Part shown: positions 1-11,881 of the stretch, in pieces
How the letters are laid out: every line of letters begins with the position of its first letter
Numbering within the stretch: position 1 is the stretch's first letter
Origin: Massilia phosphatilytica
GTDB lineage: Bacteria; Pseudomonadota; Gammaproteobacteria; Burkholderiales; Burkholderiaceae_D
Assembly: GCF_002968015.1 (NCBI RefSeq)
Contig: NZ_PUIP01000008.1
Span: 1-64,000 of the forward strand
DNA length: 64,000 bases
Reading direction: 5' to 3'
Translations under genes and position numbers: made by a program
The notes under the pieces: model-generated
The model's database searches: none
Told to the model about the DNA's origin: nothing
What the model saw: the letters and a program-made list of their open reading frames with translations, nothing else

Positions 1-272
1 ACGTAGTCCATCCAGATGTCACGGATGCCGACCCACACGTGGTAGAACAGGCCGAAGAACGTGACCATCGTGAAAAGCTTGAACCACTGGCGGGCGAACA
101 GGCCGGCCCAGCCTTCGTACGTGAAGTTCTGGCCGGTCAGGAACGAGACCAGCAGGATGACGGTGAAGATGACCATCACGATGGCGGTCACGCGCTGGGC
201 GAGCCAGTCGCGCATGCCGTAGTGGGCGCCGACGACGAGGCGGCGCTGTCCGATATTCTTGGGGGTAGCCAT
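1..272 (-). CDS. sdhD: Succinate dehydrogenase membrane anchor subunit SdhD (partial, 3' end off window)
   Basis: Hydrophobic anchor of complex II, which holds SdhAB on the inner membrane and helps bind haem b and quinone. Read from the minus strand it starts MATPKNIGQRRLVVGAHYGM and contains two membrane segments. The segment FYHVWVGIRDIWMDY carries the His typical of the SdhD haem ligand. About 90 residues are present; the stop lies beyond base 1. The start codon lies just 2 nt beyond the sdhC stop codon (275-277), so it is cotranscribed with sdhC, and sdhA/sdhB are expected further left. Identity is secure from the motif and the neighbour. Confidence 0.93.
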   Translation of the reverse strand, partial: MATPKNIGQRRLVVGAHYGMRDWLAQRVTAIVMVIFTVILLVSFLTGQNFTYEGWAGLFARQWFKLFTMVTFFGLFYHVWVGIRDIWMDY

Positions 273-274
273 GT

Positions 275-697
275 TTAAAACACTCCGAACAGTTTCAATG
301 CGACCAGCAGGGTCAGCGCCAGGGCGACGATCAGCACGTAGCGCGCGGTGCGCTGCGCCGCGTCCTTGTCCAGGGCCATGTGGTTGTCCATGAACAGGTG
401 GCGGATGCCTGCGCAGAAGTGGTGCAGGTAGCCCCAGGACAGACCCAGGATGACGATCTTCGTGAACGGATGGCTGACGATCCCGGCGAAGTGCGCGAAC
501 GAGATCTCGGAGCGGATGCTCTGCTCGAACAGGTAGAGCAGGAACGGCAGGGCGAGGAACAGCACGAAGCCGCTGATACGGTGCAGGATCGACACGATGG
601 CCGACGGCGGCTGCTTGTAGTTCATCGTGATGTCCGTAATGCTCACATTACGGATCGGCTGCCCTCTTTTTTGCACGTTCTTCACGGCTTCGGACAT
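275..697 (-). CDS. sdhC: Succinate dehydrogenase cytochrome b556 subunit SdhC
   Basis: Cytochrome b subunit of succinate:quinone oxidoreductase, an inner-membrane protein of three helices and 140 residues (normal length). The SILHRISG segment near residue 36 holds the Ser/Arg of the quinone site, and LHHFCAGIRHLFMD near residue 90 supplies the haem-ligand His. A strong ribosome site (GGGAGGTG) lies just before the ATG at 697. It is the first gene of the sdh operon and is followed at once by sdhD. It sits downstream of a GntR regulator on the same strand, an arrangement common in Burkholderiales, which suggests regulation by that protein. Confidence 0.96.
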   Translation of the reverse strand: MSEAVKNVQKRGQPIRNVSITDITMNYKQPPSAIVSILHRISGFVLFLALPFLLYLFEQSIRSEISFAHFAGIVSHPFTKIVILGLSWGYLHHFCAGIRHLFMDNHMALDKDAAQRTARYVLIVALALTLLVALKLFGVF

Positions 698-823
698 TGG
701 AACACCTCCCTTAAAGCGTTTATGTATTTATTGAAACCCGGCTAACTGCGCCGATTTTGCTTTCAGATCATGCTGAAATGCGCCGATCGGGTCTTCGACG
801 CTTGCCCAAAATCAAGGCATTGT

Positions 824-840
824 AATCGCTGCAAGCGATT
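824..840. promoter_or_regulatory. Palindrome upstream of sdhC (candidate operator)
   Basis: AATCGCT-GCA-AGCGATT is a perfect 7-bp inverted repeat with a 3-bp centre in the 176-bp gap between the GntR gene and sdhC. It lies about 130 bp before the sdhC start, where a promoter for the sdh operon would be expected. It does not match the palindrome beside mdh, so a different regulator, or chance, is possible. Confidence 0.35.
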
Positions 841-873
841 CATGCAGCAGCATAGATCTGCCGCAAAAACAAT

Positions 874-1689
874 TCAGGACAATTCGTTTTGGTAATGGTG
901 CTTCGCGGTCAGATACAGTCCGCGCCGCAATTCCACCGCCTTGTCTCCATACGTAAACGACACCCGGTCCGCGCACAGCAGCGGCGTTCCTTCCACCACT
1001 TTCAGCGCCAGCGCCGTGGGCGCGTCGGCGGCCACCGCCCGGATTTTCTCGGACGCGCGGATCATGCGCGTGCCGAACTCCGATTCGAACAGTCCATACA
1101 TCGGACCCTTGTATTCCGCCAGGCGCTCGGCCGTCAGCCCCTTGAACAATTGCCCCGGCAGCCAAAGTTCTTCCAGGATCGTCGGCGCGCCGCCGTCGCT
1201 CATCAGCCGCTTGATATAGACGACGGCGTCGCCCGACTTCAGGTCGAGCAGGCGCGCCACCTCGGCCGGCGCACGGATGCGCTTGACTTCGAGGTATTCG
1301 TGATCGAAATGCTGGGGGACGCCCTCGTCGGGCATCAGCTTGAGGAAACGGAAGTGGGCGCGCGCCTCGTTGTGGGACGCGACGAACGTGCCTTTACCCT
1401 GGCGGCGCACGACGAGGTGCTCGGCGGCGAGCTCGTCGATGGCCTTGCGCACGGTGCCCTGGCTGACCTTGTAGCGGCCGGCCAGTTCGACTTCGCTGGG
1501 GATCAGCTCGCCCGGCTTCCATTCGCCGGACTGCAGACTTTGCGTGATGAGCGCCTTGATCTGCTGGTAAAGTGGAGAGAACGTGGGGGAAGGCGCCGCG
1601 CCGCCGACAGCGCTGCCGGCGCTCGTAGTCGTGGCGCCATTGCTGTTCGGATTGGACGGGGCTTGGTTCATAGACAGCGATTTTTTCAT
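874..1689 (-). CDS. GntR/HutC-family transcriptional regulator
   Basis: A 271-residue DNA-binding regulator. After a low-complexity Asn/Ser/Thr/Ala-rich N-terminus (about residues 7-35) comes a GntR winged helix (LYQQIKALITQSLQSGEW, then GELIPSEVELAGRYKVSQGT). The C-terminal part, from about residue 110, fits the UTRA effector-binding fold of HutC-type members. The ATG at 1689 follows AGGA. It lies between sdhC and mdh, divergent from mdh, so it probably controls the TCA genes on either side in response to a small-molecule ligand. A perfect 16-bp palindrome in the GntR-mdh gap is the likely operator. The ligand cannot be told from the sequence. Confidence 0.88.
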   Translation of the reverse strand: MKKSLSMNQAPSNPNSNGATTTSAGSAVGGAAPSPTFSPLYQQIKALITQSLQSGEWKPGELIPSEVELAGRYKVSQGTVRKAIDELAAEHLVVRRQGKGTFVASHNEARAHFRFLKLMPDEGVPQHFDHEYLEVKRIRAPAEVARLLDLKSGDAVVYIKRLMSDGGAPTILEELWLPGQLFKGLTAERLAEYKGPMYGLFESEFGTRMIRASEKIRAVAADAPTALALKVVEGTPLLCADRVSFTYGDKAVELRRGLYLTAKHHYQNELS

Positions 1690-1730
1690 AAATCCTATAG
1701 TCCGTCCAGTGGAGAAACCCTCGGATTATG

Positions 1731-1746
1731 TGTCTTATATAAGACA
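1731..1746. promoter_or_regulatory. GntR-type operator in the gntR-mdh divergent region
   Basis: TGTCTTATATAAGACA is a perfect 16-bp palindrome centred about 50 bp before the GntR gene and about 195 bp before mdh. Its form (two TGTC/GACA half-sites around an AT-rich core) fits HutC-type GntR operators. It adjoins a candidate promoter for mdh, so autoregulation plus control of mdh is the simplest reading. Confidence 0.65.
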
Positions 1747-1757
1747 TATGATATGAA

Positions 1758-1787
1758 TTGACAGATGGAATGGCGCGGGAATACACT
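1758..1787 (+). promoter_or_regulatory. Candidate sigma-70 promoter for mdh
   Basis: TTGACA at 1758-1763 and TACACT at 1782-1787, separated by 18 bp, point toward mdh. The -35 lies 11 bp from the GntR-type palindrome. It would leave a leader of roughly 140 nt before the mdh ATG. Confidence 0.4.
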
Positions 1788-1933
1788 CGCGGTCGATCGA
1801 GCGTGGGCGCCCGCCCGTCGGCAACCGTCGCACGCCCGGCCTGCGGATAGACCTTTTGGTATGATTGCAGTTTTCCCAAACTGGCGTATCCTCTGCGTCG
1901 CCCCGTTTTTCTTTCCCACTTTGGAGATTCATC

Positions 1934-2926
1934 ATGGCTAAAACCCCTAAGCGCGTTGCCGTTACCGGCGCGGCCGGCCAGATCGGCTATTCCCTGCTGT
2001 TCCGCATCGCCAACGGCGACATGCTGGGCAAGGACCAGCCGGTCATTCTGCAGCTGCTCGAAATCGACAACGAAAAAGCACAGAAGGCGCTCAAAGGCGT
2101 CATGATGGAACTGGAAGACTGCGCATTCCCGCTGCTGGCCGGCATGACCGCCCACAGCGACCCGATGACCGCATTCAAGGATGCGGACGTCGCCCTGCTG
2201 GTCGGCGCCCGTCCGCGCGGCCCGGGCATGGAGCGTAAAGACCTGCTGGAAGCCAACGCCCAGATCTTCACGGTGCAGGGCAAGGCCCTGGACGCCGTCG
2301 CATCGCGCGACGTGAAAGTCCTGGTTGTCGGCAACCCGGCCAACACCAACGCCCACATCGCGATGAAATCGGCCCCGAACCTGCCGGCCAAGAACTTCAC
2401 CGCCATGCTGCGCCTGGACCACAACCGCGCCCTGTCGCAAGTCGCTGCCAAGACCGGCAAGACCGTCGGCGGCATCGAGAAGATGGTTGTCTGGGGCAAC
2501 CACTCGCCGACCATGTACGCCGACTACCGCTTCGCCACGGTCGACGGCCAGTCGGTCAAGGACCTGATCAACGACCAGGAATGGAACGCCAACACGTTCC
2601 TGCCGACCGTCGGCAAGCGCGGCGCCGCCATCATCGACGCCCGCGGCGCATCGTCGGCAGCTTCGGCCGCCAACGCCGCCATCGACCACGTGCGTGACTG
2701 GGTGCTGGGCACCAACGGCAAGTGGACCACGATGGGCGTGCCGTCGGACGGTTCGTACGGCATCCCCGAAGGCATCGTCTTCGGCTTCCCGGTGACCACC
2801 GAAAACGGCGAGTACAAGATCGTCCAGGGCCTGGAAATCGACGCGTTCTCGCAAGAGCGCATCAACCTGACGCTGAACGAACTGAACGAAGAGCGCGCAG
2901 GCGTCGCTCACCTGCTGGGCCAGTAA
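1934..2926 (+). CDS. mdh: Malate dehydrogenase (NAD)
   Basis: Cytoplasmic enzyme that interconverts malate and oxaloacetate in the TCA cycle; 330 residues. The Rossmann motif TGAAGQIG is at residues 11-18, followed by the substrate-loop arginines ([14 protein letters not shown]), NPANTNA, LDHNRA and the catalytic-His segment WGNHSPTMY. This is the longer type of MDH found in beta-proteobacteria. The start at 1934 is chosen because [15 protein letters not shown] is the usual N-terminus and GGAG lies 9 nt upstream; the upstream in-frame extension looks non-coding. An intrinsic terminator follows directly. Divergent from the GntR regulator. Confidence 0.97.
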   Translation: MAKTPKRVAVTGAAGQIGYSLLFRIANGDMLGKDQPVILQLLEIDNEKAQKALKGVMMELEDCAFPLLAGMTAHSDPMTAFKDADVALLVGARPRGPGMERKDLLEANAQIFTVQGKALDAVASRDVKVLVVGNPANTNAHIAMKSAPNLPAKNFTAMLRLDHNRALSQVAAKTGKTVGGIEKMVVWGNHSPTMYADYRFATVDGQSVKDLINDQEWNANTFLPTVGKRGAAIIDARGASSAASAANAAIDHVRDWVLGTNGKWTTMGVPSDGSYGIPEGIVFGFPVTTENGEYKIVQGLEIDAFSQERINLTLNELNEERAGVAHLLGQ

Positions 2927-2933
2927 TGCCACA

Positions 2934-2968
2934 ACGGCGGCGCGCACGACGCGCCGCCGTTTTTTTCG
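2934..2968 (+). terminator. Intrinsic terminator after mdh
   Basis: The arms CGGCGGCGCG and CGCGCCGCCG form a strong hairpin followed by seven T. It ends only about 10 nt before the next start codon, so the following lyase gene either depends on read-through or has a leader that overlaps the terminator. Confidence 0.85.
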
Positions 2969-2976
2969 GAACCACC

Positions 2977-3966
2977 ATGCATCCTTCCGAGGTTTTATTC
3001 CAGGGCCAACGCCAGCCGCTGCTGCTCCCTGCCTGCGACCACTATGCCGGCAGCGAGAAGCTGATGCGCAAATCGATGGCCCTGCAACAAGAGCTTGGTC
3101 CCATTTTCGACATCACCTTCGACTGCGAGGACGGCGCCAGCGCCGGCGCCGAGCGCGCCCACGCCGAGCTCGTGGCAATGCTCGTCAACAGCGACGACAA
3201 CCGCTTCAACCGCATCGGCGCCCGCCTGCACGACGTCGGGAGCCCGCACTTCGCGCAGGACGTCGAGGTCATCGTGGGCGCCGCCGCCAAACGCCTCGCC
3301 TACGTCATGCTGCCCAAGCCGAACAGCCTGGAAGACGTCCTGCGCGCGCAAGACCTCGTCAACCAGGCCGCGGCGAAGGCCGGCCGGGACTTTTTACCCC
3401 TGCACGTATTGATCGAAACGCACGGCGCCCTGCACGACGTGTACGCGATCGCCGCCCTGCCCCAGGTCGAATCCCTGTCCTTTGGCATCATGGATTTCGT
3501 CTCGGCCCACTACGGCGCGGTACCGGCCGCCGCGATGCGTACGCCGGGTCAATTTACCCATCCCCTCGTCGTCCGGGCGAAGCTGGAGATGGTTGCGGCA
3601 TGTCATGCGCACGACAAAGTCCCTTCGCATAATGTGACGACCGAGATCAAGGACAGCGCGGTTGTCGCCAACGACGCCCAGCGCGCCGCCGCCGAGTTCG
3701 GCTTTACGCGCATGTGGAGCATCCACCCCGACCAGATCAAGCCGATCGTCAAGGCGTTCACGCCGCGCCTGGCCGAGGTGAACGAAGCGACGAGCATCCT
3801 GACCGCGGCCATGGCGAAGGACTGGGGTCCGATCGCCCACGGTGGCCGCTTGCACGACCGCGCCAGCTACCGATATTATTGGACGGTGTTGCAGCGCGCG
3901 AAGCTGGCCGGCCTTGCGCTGCCGGATGCCGCGGCGGCACTCGTCAATCAACCGGAATCCATCTGA
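2977..3966 (+). CDS. HpcH/HpaI aldolase / citrate-lyase beta-like (CoA ester lyase) protein
   Basis: A 329-residue TIM-barrel lyase of the CitE/HpcH-HpaI group, which cleaves or forms C-C bonds of CoA esters such as malyl- or citramalyl-CoA, using Mg2+. Visible features are FDITFDCEDGASAG (acidic metal-site segment, about residue 50), KPNSLEDVL, HVLIETHGAL with the conserved Glu, SFGIMDFVSAHYG and the C-terminal MWSIHPDQIKPI. The start at 2977 gives the family N-terminus (MHPSEVLF...). It sits between mdh and acnA, so a role around malate/acetyl-CoA is likely, but the substrate is not determined. The stop overlaps the next ATG by one base (TGATG), which implies coupled translation. Confidence 0.85.
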   Translation: MHPSEVLFQGQRQPLLLPACDHYAGSEKLMRKSMALQQELGPIFDITFDCEDGASAGAERAHAELVAMLVNSDDNRFNRIGARLHDVGSPHFAQDVEVIVGAAAKRLAYVMLPKPNSLEDVLRAQDLVNQAAAKAGRDFLPLHVLIETHGALHDVYAIAALPQVESLSFGIMDFVSAHYGAVPAAAMRTPGQFTHPLVVRAKLEMVAACHAHDKVPSHNVTTEIKDSAVVANDAQRAAAEFGFTRMWSIHPDQIKPIVKAFTPRLAEVNEATSILTAAMAKDWGPIAHGGRLHDRASYRYYWTVLQRAKLAGLALPDAAAALVNQPESI

Positions 3967-4478
3967 TGGCCATCACTCTGAATCAAATCGCAGCCGCCTG
4001 TGCCTTTGCGCTCGCGGCCGCCGGTCTTTGCGCGCCGGCATCCGCCACCGAATCCCATCCCAAGGCCACCAAGGTCCTGAAGGAAAAGGCAAAATCTTCC
4101 AAGCAGAAAAAGGCCAAAAAGGAAGACACTAAGCAGGAAGTCGCCGACAACGAGCCGGAACCGGACGTCACCGACACGACGATGGCCGAGTATTCTTGCG
4201 AGTTGAACAACAAGGTCACCATCTACCGCAACCTGATGGACGACAGCCATATCGCCCTGCGCTGGAAGAACCACCTGCGCCGCATGGACAAGGTGGGCAC
4301 GACCACGGGCGCGCTGCGCTACGAGAATGCGAAACTCGGCCTGGTCTGGATCGGCATCCCGTCGAAGGGCATCCTGCTCGATTCGAAGCAGAGCCGCCAG
4401 CTGGCCAACGAATGCAAGGACGCGGAGCAGGCCAAGCCGCCGGTGGTGGCCTCGGCCCCGGCCGAACCGAAAAACTGA
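3966..4478 (+). CDS. Secreted Lys-rich protein with MliC-like C-terminal domain
   Basis: 170 residues. An Ala-rich signal peptide (about 1-27, ending PASATES) is followed by a highly charged Lys/Glu linker (residues 30-65). A C-terminal domain of about 85 residues has two Cys (YSCELNN and LANEC) that could form a disulphide. The pattern Tyr-x-Cys...Ala-Leu...Gly-Ala-Leu-Arg-Tyr...Trp resembles the fold of MliC-type lysozyme inhibitors, but this is resemblance by eye only. It overlaps the lyase stop by one base and precedes acnA by 43 nt, so it belongs to the same transcription unit. Why a periplasmic protein is embedded in a TCA operon is unclear. Confidence 0.7.
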   Translation: MAITLNQIAAACAFALAAAGLCAPASATESHPKATKVLKEKAKSSKQKKAKKEDTKQEVADNEPEPDVTDTTMAEYSCELNNKVTIYRNLMDDSHIALRWKNHLRRMDKVGTTTGALRYENAKLGLVWIGIPSKGILLDSKQSRQLANECKDAEQAKPPVVASAPAEPKN

Positions 4479-4521
4479 TTGAATTGCAGGTAACAACAAC
4501 ATCCCCACAAAGGAGAAGTTA

Positions 4522-7230
<2,709 letters not shown>

Positions 7231-7246
7231 GCTGCTTTAGAAAAGC

Positions 7247-7285
7247 AAAAGGGCCGGAACCTTGCGGGGTTCCGGCCCTTTTTTA
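7247..7285. terminator. Bidirectional terminator between acnA and the PiuC-type gene
   Basis: AAAAGGGCCGGAACC pairs with GGTTCCGGCCCTTTT around a short loop, with an A-run on one side and a T-run on the other. It can therefore stop acnA from the left and the minus-strand hydroxylase gene from the right. Confidence 0.9.
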
Positions 7286-7302
7286 TTTGCACCGTGTCGC
7301 GC

Positions 7303-7980
7303 CTACGTCTCCGCCCACATCCGCAACAGGTTGTGATAATGCCCCGTCAGCGCCACCATCTCCGCCCCATCGCCATGCTTCGCGCGCAAGGCCTGGATGT
7401 TGGTGTCCAGTTCCAGCAGCATCGCCCTCTTCCAGTCGTCGCGCACCATGCTCTGCACCCACAGGAACGACGCCACGCGCTCGCCGCGCGTCACCGGCTT
7501 CACTTCGTGCACGCTGGACGACGGATAGACGATCGCGTCGCCCGCCGGCAGTTTCACTTCATGGGTGCCGTACGTGTCGACGACCGTCAGCTCGCCGCCG
7601 TCGTATTCAAGAGGATCGCTCAGGAACACGGTGCACGACACGTCCGAGCGGACCGGTGATGCGCCCCGCTGCGAGCGGATGGCGCCGTCGATGTGCAGGC
7701 CGTAGTGCTCCCCGCCCGCGTAGCTGTTGAAGAACGGCGGCAGGATGCGCAGCGGGAGCACGCTGGAAAAGAACAGCGGATTCGCCATCAGCGCGCTGCT
7801 CACGATCTGGCCCAGTTCCAGCGCCAGCGGCGAGCCTTCCGCCAGCTGGCGGTTGCGCTTGACCTGCGCGCCTTGACTCCCGACGCTCGCGCGGCCGTCG
7901 ATCCAGTCCGTCGCATCCAGGCGCGCGCGCATGGACTTCACCTGGTCCGGGGTCAGCACGCCTGGGATATGCAGCATCAT
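7303..7980 (-). CDS. PKHD-type Fe(II)/2-oxoglutarate hydroxylase (PiuC/YbiX family)
   Basis: 225-residue member of the YbiX/PiuC family of iron- and 2-oxoglutarate-dependent oxygenases that accompany catecholate siderophore receptors. The double-stranded beta-helix ligands are visible as HIDGAI (His-x-Asp) and [15 protein letters not shown] (distal His, and Arg for 2-oxoglutarate). Start [14 protein letters not shown] matches the family N-terminus. Its ATG lies 16 nt after the stop of the TonB receptor, so the two form an operon under the same Fur-box promoter. The exact substrate is unknown for the family; a link to siderophore use is inferred from context. Confidence 0.92.
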   Translation of the reverse strand: MMLHIPGVLTPDQVKSMRARLDATDWIDGRASVGSQGAQVKRNRQLAEGSPLALELGQIVSSALMANPLFFSSVLPLRILPPFFNSYAGGEHYGLHIDGAIRSQRGASPVRSDVSCTVFLSDPLEYDGGELTVVDTYGTHEVKLPAGDAIVYPSSSVHEVKPVTRGERVASFLWVQSMVRDDWKRAMLLELDTNIQALRAKHGDGAEMVALTGHYHNLLRMWAET

Positions 7981-7996
7981 GACGGCGCGTCCGCGA

Positions 7997-10297
7997 TCAG
8001 AACTTGACGTTGGCCGACAGCGTGGCCGACCGGCCCGGACCCACGCCGGCATAGTGCGGCGACGAGACCTTGTCGAAGTACAGCTTGTCGGTCAGGTTCT
8101 GCACGTTCAGCTGCAGGCTGATGTCGTTGTTCAGCGCATAGCTGGCCATCGCGTCGAAGCGGGTATAGCCCGGCGTCCACTTGTTGTTGTTGACGTTCGC
8201 GTAGATCATCGAATTCGAGTTCATGCCCAGGCCGAACGTGAGTTCCTTCGTGACAGCATACGTCGTCCACAGCGACGCCGAGTGCTTCGGCGTCGTCGGG
8301 AAGCGGTTGCCGTTGTACGGCGACACCACGTACACGGGCTTCGCGGTCGTGCCGACGTTCAGGTAGCCGTTGTCCGCGATTTCCGCGTCCAGGTACGTGT
8401 AGCCGCCGAACACGCTCCACTGCGACGACAGCTTGCCCGAGAAGCCCAGCTCGACGCCCTTGATTTCCTTGCGGCCGACGTTCTGCGTCGTGCCGTCCGG
8501 CGCCGTCACGCGCGCATTGCTCATCGTGCTCTTGAAGACGGCCGCCGTCAGCGACAGACGCCCGCCCGGCATCACGTCCCACTTGGTGCCGAGTTCCAAG
8601 TTCTTGCTGCGCTGAGGCTGCAGGTTCTGCACGGCCACCGTCAGCGCGTCCAGGCCGTCGCCGCCGTCATTGCCCGGCGGGGTCGCCGACGTCGCGTAGG
8701 CCAGGTAGATGCTGCCGTTCGACGCCGGCTTGTAGACGAGGCCCGTCTGCCAGCTCCAGAACGTGCTGTCGACGTGCGCCTGCACGGCCGCCGTCGTCGC
8801 CGTCGGCAACGTGTTCAGCGTGGTCTGGAAGTCGTCGTAGCGCGCGCCCAGGTTGACCTGCCACTGCTTGTTGAATTCGATCGTGTCGAACGCGTACGCA
8901 GCCTTCGTCTTCGTACTCACGTGCGTCAGCGCGCCCGACACGGTGCGGGTATAGGCCCACGGATCGTACGGGTTCGGGTCGACGAGCGTCGTGCAGTTGT
9001 ACAGCGTCGTGCTGCCTGCCGTCGGGCAGGTGAACGTGCCCGTCAGCGGGTTGTTCGTGCCCGGCGTGAAGACGTAGGCGGCGCGGTCGGTCGTCTCGCG
9101 GTCGAACTCGATGCCCGCGTTGTACGTGTGCTTGATGCCGGCCGTTTGCAGGTCGCCCGACATGCTCGTCACGTTCGACACCGTGCGGGTTTCCGTCACG
9201 CGGGTGTTGGCGCGGCGCCAGACGGTGCCGTACAGGACCGTGTTGCCCTTCGAATCGTCCGGCTGGGTCCAGACGTAGTCGTTGTTCGACTTGCCGTAGC
9301 GTGTCACGTTACGCAAGGTGATGCCGTTGGCCAGCTCGTGGCGCAGGTCGATCGTCGCGATGTCGCTCTTCGTGTCGCGGAAGTCGCGGTTGGCGAGGCC
9401 GTAGAACGTCGAGCGGTCGACGTTGAACGGGGTGCCGTTGCCGTTCTTCGACACGTTGGTGCCGGTCGTGATCGGATTGTTGAACGGGATGCCCGTGTCC
9501 GGGATCTCGTGCGAGGTCAGGTGGTAGACGCTGACGATGGCGCGGGTCGGACCGGTCAGGCCGAACGTGACGGTCGGCGCCACGCCCCAGCGGTTGCCGC
9601 CGACGACGTCGCGGCCCGGCACGTCGTTCTCGTGCGCCATCACGTTCAGGCGGAACGCGCTATTGCTGCCGATGTTGCGGTTGAAGTCGCCCGTGATGCG
9701 GCGGTACTTGTCCGTGCCCAGGCCGATGCTGGCATGGTTGAAGTCGTAGCTCTGCGCCGTCTTGGTGATCAGGTTGACGCCGCCGCCGGCCGACGAGCGG
9801 CCGCCCAGCACCGAATTCGGACCCTTCACGACTTCGACCTGTTCCACGGCGAAGATCTCGCGCGACTGCGAACCGGCGTCGCGGATGCCGTCGATGTACG
9901 TGTCCGTCTGGGCGTTGTAGCCGCGGATGAACATGTTGTCGCCGACCGGGTTGCCGCCTTCGGCCGCGCCGATCGTGATGCCGGGCACGGTGCGCAGCGC
10001 ATCCGTCAGCGACGTGGCGCCCGTCTGCGCGATGACCTCGGCCGGCACGATGGTGACGGCTTTCGGCGTGTCGAGCAGCGGCGCGGTGAACTTGGTGTTG
10101 GCCGAGGTGGGCTGCTGGTTGGCACCCGTCACCTGGACGCTGGGGATCGACGGATCGGGCGTGACGTCCGGACCGGCATGGGCGACGGCGGGCAGCGCCA
10201 GCGACGCGAGCATGGCCAGTGCCGGGGCCGGCAAGGTGCGCGCATGCTTGCGGCTCGTGATGAATGGGGTCGGGGTATTGTTTTTCTTCGTGATCAT
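7997..10297 (-). CDS. TonB-dependent catecholate-type siderophore receptor (Fiu/PiuA-like)
   Basis: Outer-membrane beta-barrel of 766 residues that takes up ferric siderophore using TonB energy. The signal peptide (about 1-38) ends [10 protein letters not shown] plug domain follows ([64 protein letters not shown]), then the barrel ending in the C-terminal aromatic signature [10 protein letters not shown]. The start [12 protein letters not shown] at 10297 is preferred over the in-frame extension because it gives a proper signal peptide. The companion PiuC gene and the Fur box upstream support an iron role. The xenosiderophore it imports cannot be read from sequence. Confidence 0.93.
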   Translation of the reverse strand: MITKKNNTPTPFITSRKHARTLPAPALAMLASLALPAVAHAGPDVTPDPSIPSVQVTGANQQPTSANTKFTAPLLDTPKAVTIVPAEVIAQTGATSLTDALRTVPGITIGAAEGGNPVGDNMFIRGYNAQTDTYIDGIRDAGSQSREIFAVEQVEVVKGPNSVLGGRSSAGGGVNLITKTAQSYDFNHASIGLGTDKYRRITGDFNRNIGSNSAFRLNVMAHENDVPGRDVVGGNRWGVAPTVTFGLTGPTRAIVSVYHLTSHEIPDTGIPFNNPITTGTNVSKNGNGTPFNVDRSTFYGLANRDFRDTKSDIATIDLRHELANGITLRNVTRYGKSNNDYVWTQPDDSKGNTVLYGTVWRRANTRVTETRTVSNVTSMSGDLQTAGIKHTYNAGIEFDRETTDRAAYVFTPGTNNPLTGTFTCPTAGSTTLYNCTTLVDPNPYDPWAYTRTVSGALTHVSTKTKAAYAFDTIEFNKQWQVNLGARYDDFQTTLNTLPTATTAAVQAHVDSTFWSWQTGLVYKPASNGSIYLAYATSATPPGNDGGDGLDALTVAVQNLQPQRSKNLELGTKWDVMPGGRLSLTAAVFKSTMSNARVTAPDGTTQNVGRKEIKGVELGFSGKLSSQWSVFGGYTYLDAEIADNGYLNVGTTAKPVYVVSPYNGNRFPTTPKHSASLWTTYAVTKELTFGLGMNSNSMIYANVNNNKWTPGYTRFDAMASYALNNDISLQLNVQNLTDKLYFDKVSSPHYAGVGPGRSATLSANVKF

Positions 10298-10365
10298 GGT
10301 GTGGGGGTGTAGCCCTGCCGGGCGTCTCGCTGCGCCGTCATTGACAGGAACTTGGCAGGAACATG

Positions 10366-10397
10366 AATGAGAACGATTCGCATTATGATTCTGATTA
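10366..10397 (-). promoter_or_regulatory. Fur box(es) upstream of the siderophore receptor
   Basis: AATGAGAACGATTCGCATT at 10366-10384 is an almost ideal 19-bp Fur site, and the adjoining ATTATGATTCTGATTAT adds overlapping hexamers. It lies about 70-100 bp before the receptor start, so iron-dependent repression of receptor and hydroxylase is expected. Confidence 0.85.
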
Positions 10398-10577
10398 TAG
10401 CTTTTGACAAGCACAACTGGACAATAAATACGAAGGTGACGCGGGAATGCGACGGTGCCAATCTTGCCGCCGTGTTACTGGGGTGTGGGGGAATCAACTA
10501 CAATACCGGGGATAAGGGTTTATCATGACCCGAGATTTCAACCAAGAACACCCTTACCGAAGAGACTCCCCAAGCGT

Positions 10578-11831
10578 ATGCGTCGCCCTTCCAAAGACTC
10601 ACCCAAACTTTCGGCAGAAAGCCAGCGTCTCATCAGCATCAGCAACGCCATCGTGCAGGCCGCCAGCCGCGCTGAAGAACGGACCTGGGAACGCAACCTC
10701 GACGCCCAGCTGCAGAAGCTGCTCAAGACGAACCACCAGGACAGCATCGACGCCGCCCTCAACGTCCTGTTCAAGGGCGATCTCGCGGTCTACGACGTGC
10801 TGATGGATGGCGTCGAGGCGATCAGCGAGTCCTCGACGATGACCGAACAAGCGAAGGACGGCACCGAGACCACCTGGCAGGTGCTGCTCGTCGCCGCGCC
10901 GATCCTCGCCTGGACCCGCTTCTCGATCGCGTCCGGCACGATCCCCGGCGACATCCTGAACACGCTGACGGCGCACTTTTCCGCCCACCTGCTGGCCGAC
11001 AACACGAAGCTGGCCATCGCGCCGACCTTGTACTCGATCGACCAGTTGCCGCGCACCCACGCCGAGACCTATACCCTGACGCACAAGCTCGCCGCCGCCG
11101 CCCACAAGGGCTCGACGGTGAAGCCGGCCGCGCCTGGTCCGGACACGTCGCAATTCCTCGCCGACACGCGCTACCTGCTCGTGGCCGTCGTGGCCCCGGT
11201 GGGCGCGCCGCTGTTCCGCTGGCAGGAACCGCAGCACCACATCAACTTCGAAGCGGAGCGCGAGAACTGCCTTGAGCAATGGCGTGCCCAGGCCGGCCCG
11301 AACATCGCGCGCCTGCTGCCGGGCTGCGGCGTCGAGCTGCTGCTGCCGGAAGCGTATTACGTCGCGTGCCGCGAGGCGGATAAACTGATCCGCCCGGTGT
11401 CGATCCGCGCCGCCGTCCACTACCTGACGAACACCCTGGGCGTGGAACCGAACGACCTGCGCGCGGTCGTCGCCGGCTTCGGCGACGAAGTCAACGACAG
11501 CCAGGTCGACGAATACCGCGTCGGCTTCACCTTGCGCCAGTCGTCGGACGTCGTGTACGGCATCGTCTGGCCCCTGTACGGCCAGGAAGACGAGGAAGGC
11601 ACCCCGATGGAAGGCCCGGCCGGCGGCGGCGACCGCCCGCTCGCGCCGCTGGACGAGATCGTCAAGCACCTGAACGACGTCGGCATCACCCACGTCAAGC
11701 GCATCGGCGAACGCTATGTCGCCGAATACTGCGACGACTGCGGCGCACCGCTGTTCGCCGACCCGAGCGGCGAGCTCGTCCACGCCGAAATGCCGGAAGA
11801 CACGCCGGCGGGGAACGAGCACTTCCACTGA
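10578..11831 (+). CDS. DUF2863 family protein
   Basis: 417-residue soluble protein recognised as a member of the beta-proteobacterial DUF2863 family; function unknown. No signal peptide or membrane segment is apparent. The C-terminus has a Cys pair in AEYCDDCGAPLFAD that resembles half of a zinc ribbon, followed by an acidic tail (VHAEMPEDTPAG). The start MRRPSKDSPKLSAESQRL at 10578 is chosen because it is the typical N-terminus and GAAGAG lies upstream; codons before it look non-coding. It stands alone, with its own terminator. Confidence 0.8.
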   Translation: MRRPSKDSPKLSAESQRLISISNAIVQAASRAEERTWERNLDAQLQKLLKTNHQDSIDAALNVLFKGDLAVYDVLMDGVEAISESSTMTEQAKDGTETTWQVLLVAAPILAWTRFSIASGTIPGDILNTLTAHFSAHLLADNTKLAIAPTLYSIDQLPRTHAETYTLTHKLAAAAHKGSTVKPAAPGPDTSQFLADTRYLLVAVVAPVGAPLFRWQEPQHHINFEAERENCLEQWRAQAGPNIARLLPGCGVELLLPEAYYVACREADKLIRPVSIRAAVHYLTNTLGVEPNDLRAVVAGFGDEVNDSQVDEYRVGFTLRQSSDVVYGIVWPLYGQEDEEGTPMEGPAGGGDRPLAPLDEIVKHLNDVGITHVKRIGERYVAEYCDDCGAPLFADPSGELVHAEMPEDTPAGNEHFH

Positions 11832-11852
11832 CGCGCAGCGTCTCCCCTACGA

Positions 11853-11877
11853 AACCCGGCCACGCGCCGGGTTTTTT
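11853..11877 (+). terminator. Intrinsic terminator after the DUF2863 gene
   Basis: AACCCGGC and GCCGGGTT around a CACGC loop, followed by further T residues. It begins 21 nt past the stop codon. Confidence 0.88.
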
Positions 11878-11881
11878 GTTT

